DNA from: JBEEOW01 sp041191405
GTDB taxonomy: Bacteria; Bacteroidota; Bacteroidia; Cytophagales; UBA9547
DNA: 64,000 bases
Direction of reading: 5' to 3'
NCBI GenBank assembly: GCA_041191405.1
Contig: JBEEOW010000014.1
Span: forward strand, 33,171 to 97,170
The notes beneath the pieces are model-generated. The model saw only the letters and a list, made by a program, of their open reading frames with translations. It made no database searches and was not told the DNA's origin. The position numbers and the translations under genes were made by a program. Shown here piece after piece: positions 63,701-64,000 of this stretch. Every line of letters begins with the position of its first letter. The first letter of the stretch is position 1.

Positions 63701-64000
63701 ATACTCAGTTGACGAATACTTTGTTAAGTTTATTAGCAAATGACATTGACCCAGATGGAGATCAAATTTCAATTCAGACAATTGTTAATTATGGTAATAA
63801 TGGTAGTTTCAGTATTGGTTCGGGTAACTTTATATACAATCCAAACAAAGACTTTAATGGCAAAGATACCATAGTTGTAAGTGTTTGTGATACTAAAAAT
63901 GCTTGTAGAAACGATTCGTTATTTATCACAGTATTACCAATAAACGACAATCCAATTTTGGATTTAGATAAAAACAATAATAACGATACAACATTGACAG
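57796..64000 (+). CDS. Giant secreted repeat protein, 3'-truncated by the window
   Basis: From the ATG at 57796 the frame stays open to the window end (2068+ residues); I checked many rows, including the last, in frame. Signal peptide to about residue 29 (ICIVLASTIVVNAQ). Residues ~35-535 are repeats like those of SBBP-type beta-propellers (WWTYLGGAGNDDIWSVEF, DVFLYKVKA, FSTYLGGTFDEH). From ~residue 550 onwards about eight modules of ~145 residues follow, each with (L/V)DLD-type openings, a TTY.E core, ITD.D turn and LTN. Two cadherin-like/tandem-95 modules (DVDPDGDVLTVTG, GTINIVGNTYVYDPNKFFFGKD) lie near 62920 and 63643. Probably T9SS-exported and Ca2+-binding; the sorting domain would be right of the window. 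Confidence 0.85.
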   Translation, partial: MFKLFRKIATICIVLASTIVVNAQTTQINWGTFVSLRPDLTNQGSSYQRDLASDLSGNVFGAGNTNIGQAPIGVASGTIVDNSFGGGQWDGYLYKLAADGKSLLWWTYLGGAGNDDIWSVEFSKEGANEFVYCAGFADKDIPVTGSTVVKGAYKTQRDAFLAKFNALTGELVWLSWIGSAKDDCGFGVKVTSNYVHMVGFASRGIPTTANSYKTTLVDDWTYDGFYSRFDFSGNINYCTYTNFPSSFMDINSGKGAMGARGVDVISDNDVIIAGTTYGNDISTEKNNAALKTTGVVPTAEVGFILRLNPVSSGANDYLFGSKIRTKASGAYTFASDVRYSNGSFYLLGYSDGVVANIPTGAFQETNAGAVDVFLYKVKASDYSFENASMYGGNGNDFAASLTVCSLEPTFTGQTASSNLPAVGALTTGTLSSPTRNLNTFKGGGNDMFTASLKDDFKSVTFSTYLGGTFDEHPFTSYTLYGKTGGHALNGSNLLVGASTHSFSDMPTTTNGMHHVTKTVANNITSPDLDFIVSFAKTGGTCALVATVAPDLDVDALNDSATGKDYKTTYVENTSSISVVNTKSGGVVITDSDDSNMKSAVITLTNTQANDVFTVTGTLPTGITSAITTSGTNTIITLSGSATKADYQTALTLIKFSNTSDNPNTTDRNITFQVTDNSSSSLSNTAITTIKFKALNDKTVLDLDALGDSVATGFDYKTTYTEQQSGVTIGNNKSNGVSITDADNTTLTGATIVLTNTKASDVFVVSNSTALTALGISATSTVSGQNTYIRFTGTTSLANYQSAIKLVTFSNTADNPDLTTRNVKVTVFDGTDSSNTANTTIVFRALNDCPTLSNATNFATSYTENGAKVAVVNSTFGITDVDLANASSTQAWTATIQLTNGVTLDSLFVPTSANGFTVNTPVYAYPNVTVSISGTGTASNLANLVKAITFKSGSENPSTTSRTVNIAINDGICSGNGNSTISITRVNDNPVLDLDGNDDSGKTGADFQTTYTEKGSDKNIADSDIIITDVDNTNLSSATIILTNKQVGDTIKVGTLLGGITSSVVSNAGTITITLSGSTTLANYQTTIRNIVYGNSSSNPSTTDRFVTVQVNDGAANSNLATTTIKFTAVNDNPNIDLDANNNSGKTGNDYQTTFVEKSSGVTIGDVDTKVTDIDSPNLTSATIVLTNKKAGDYLVLGTLTGITATVDSSIAGKITVSFSGSTSLLNYENAIKSITFKNGSLAPDTTTRVLTVVVNDGSSTNNLSNTATSFIKFTLVNDCPIVDLNTSTNGNNEVATYIENASAVNIVGNNISITDPDKTSQVWNVKVELSNAFALDSLFKSGNVGSLTIGNPDYTTIPGKISITISGTGTGAQIASAISGIKFKTGSNNPDLTPRVITIDVSDDATPACKVSTTSTISIKSTNDCPVVDLNTNSTSDFSTIFVEQGAKVNVTSSNVSITDVDNATQNWTAKVELTNAVSLDSLFSTVTVAGFTVNPVSYTSGKVTVNITGTGTGADLASIVKGITYKSGSLNPDVTTRNIVVSISDDSSCTATANSTISINLVNDASSLTLDDNNSAGTIKNTDFQTTFTEQTTAVNIGDVDTKITDVDNTTQSSATITLTNKKAGDIIQVGALTGGIIASYDSSQVGKVVITLSGVTTLANYQDAIRNINFQNNRDNVDTTTRVIEVTVNDGTTNSNIATSFIKVINVNDTVIVKNETVVTNEDVTITNNLSTITSNDVDPDGDVLTVTGIVTNTKNGTINIVGNTYVYDPNKFFFGKDTAVFNVCDPKGACRKDTLFITVNPVSDGLKLDLDVNDDNDKFDSTGYQTTFTENDAHLGIDITDNDVSIFNPDLFDMTTATFILTNKKLGDSLYVNGALEAGLTSTLVSTGNTLTLTVSGLKDSTAYKNLLTQIQFKNNRDDVDTTTRVINVTVANTDGTSNIAQSLIKVVNINDTVIVENESYTINEDTQLTNTLLSLLANDIDPDGDQISIQTIVNYGNNGSFSIGSGNFIYNPNKDFNGKDTIVVSVCDTKNACRNDSLFITVLPINDNPILDLDKNNNNDTTLT
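59446..64000 (+). repeat. Tandem ~425-450 base repeats in the giant adhesin gene
   Basis: Unit openings near 59446, 59887, 60337, 60763, 61189, 61630, 62068 and 62494, then composite units near 63217 and 63940 separated by cadherin-like inserts at 62920 and 63643. Units differ at many bases. The pairs starting 60763/61189/62494 share the 426-base length and the DLD..DDSGKTG-type opening, and those at 61630/62068 share CP(I/V)VDLNT, which suggests two alternating subtypes. Confidence 0.75.

Noticed and set aside
59499..63977. Series of minus-strand ORFs (60-110 codons) rich in Val/Thr/Ser opposite the giant adhesin
   Set aside because: They recur with the repeat period and are antisense images of the repeats.
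1..64000. tRNA, rRNA, CRISPR array, prophage or transposase genes
   Set aside because: I looked for GC-rich cloverleaf-like segments, regularly spaced short repeats and transposase or integrase motifs and saw none. A tRNAscan and Infernal run would settle the RNA question.

Overview
The window reads as a low-GC (roughly 30% by eye) chromosome segment of a member of the Bacteroidota. The grounds are type IX secretion (T9SS) sorting domains of both type A and type B, a FecR/ECF-sigma operon, TonB-receptor-type outer-membrane proteins, PorE-like OmpA proteins, the DUF6089-UppS-BamA-OmpH-OmpH block, DUF5606, and promoters of the TTTG-N19-TAnnTTTG type. No genus is claimed. No rRNA, tRNA, CRISPR array, phage or transposase was seen.

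Layout. 1-3772: 3' part of a giant T9SS type B surface protein. 3833-8029: housekeeping genes (pdxJ, a YqeY-domain protein, a CvpA-family protein, an alpha/beta hydrolase, a CBS-domain protein, nadK). 8115-14364: outer-membrane biogenesis operon (two DUF6089-like barrels, uppS, bamA, two OmpH/Skp chaperones) behind a near-ideal housekeeping promoter. 14422-18241: LD-carboxypeptidase, bioF-bioD, and a glutathione peroxidase-MarR/OhrR pair. 18386-28999: an envelope-signalling region. 29050-34184: ferredoxin plus U32 peptidase-family tRNA hydroxylase, a five-repeat T9SS type A protein, a stand-alone receiver domain and two small membrane proteins. 34186-42089: pirin, a glycosyltransferase/flippase cluster and an aldehyde dehydrogenase. 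42126-48398: DUF5606 protein, engB, and two tandem PorE-like OmpA proteins. 48391-53994: murB followed upstream by a CDP-deoxyhexose set (rfbF, rfbG, a 3,5-epimerase-like cupin, an SDR) and a secreted protein of the family often labelled 'asparagine synthetase B'. 54139-57501: a small exported protein and mutS2. 57796 to the right edge: a giant repeat adhesin still open at the window end.

The most interesting part is 18386-28999. An ECF sigma factor and a FecR-type anti-sigma factor are followed by a protein that joins an STN signalling domain and a carboxypeptidase-regulatory-like domain to LA_2272-type surface repeats with a barrel-like C-terminus, in the place where a SusC/FecA-type TonB receptor is usual. 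A second LA_2272-repeat protein is encoded on the other side, and a TonB-receptor-like gene with a small partner lies downstream. Three intergenic sites share ATAGGGGTAA followed by exactly 14 bases and GTC: one before the sigma gene, one before the second LA_2272 gene (on the minus strand) and one before the TonB-receptor gene. I infer that this is the sigma factor's own promoter motif and that the three transcription units form a local regulon.

Several gene remnants, a MITE-like inverted-repeat element and a catalytic-residue change in one SDR are also noted. Coordinates of short sites were counted by hand and may be off by one or two bases.
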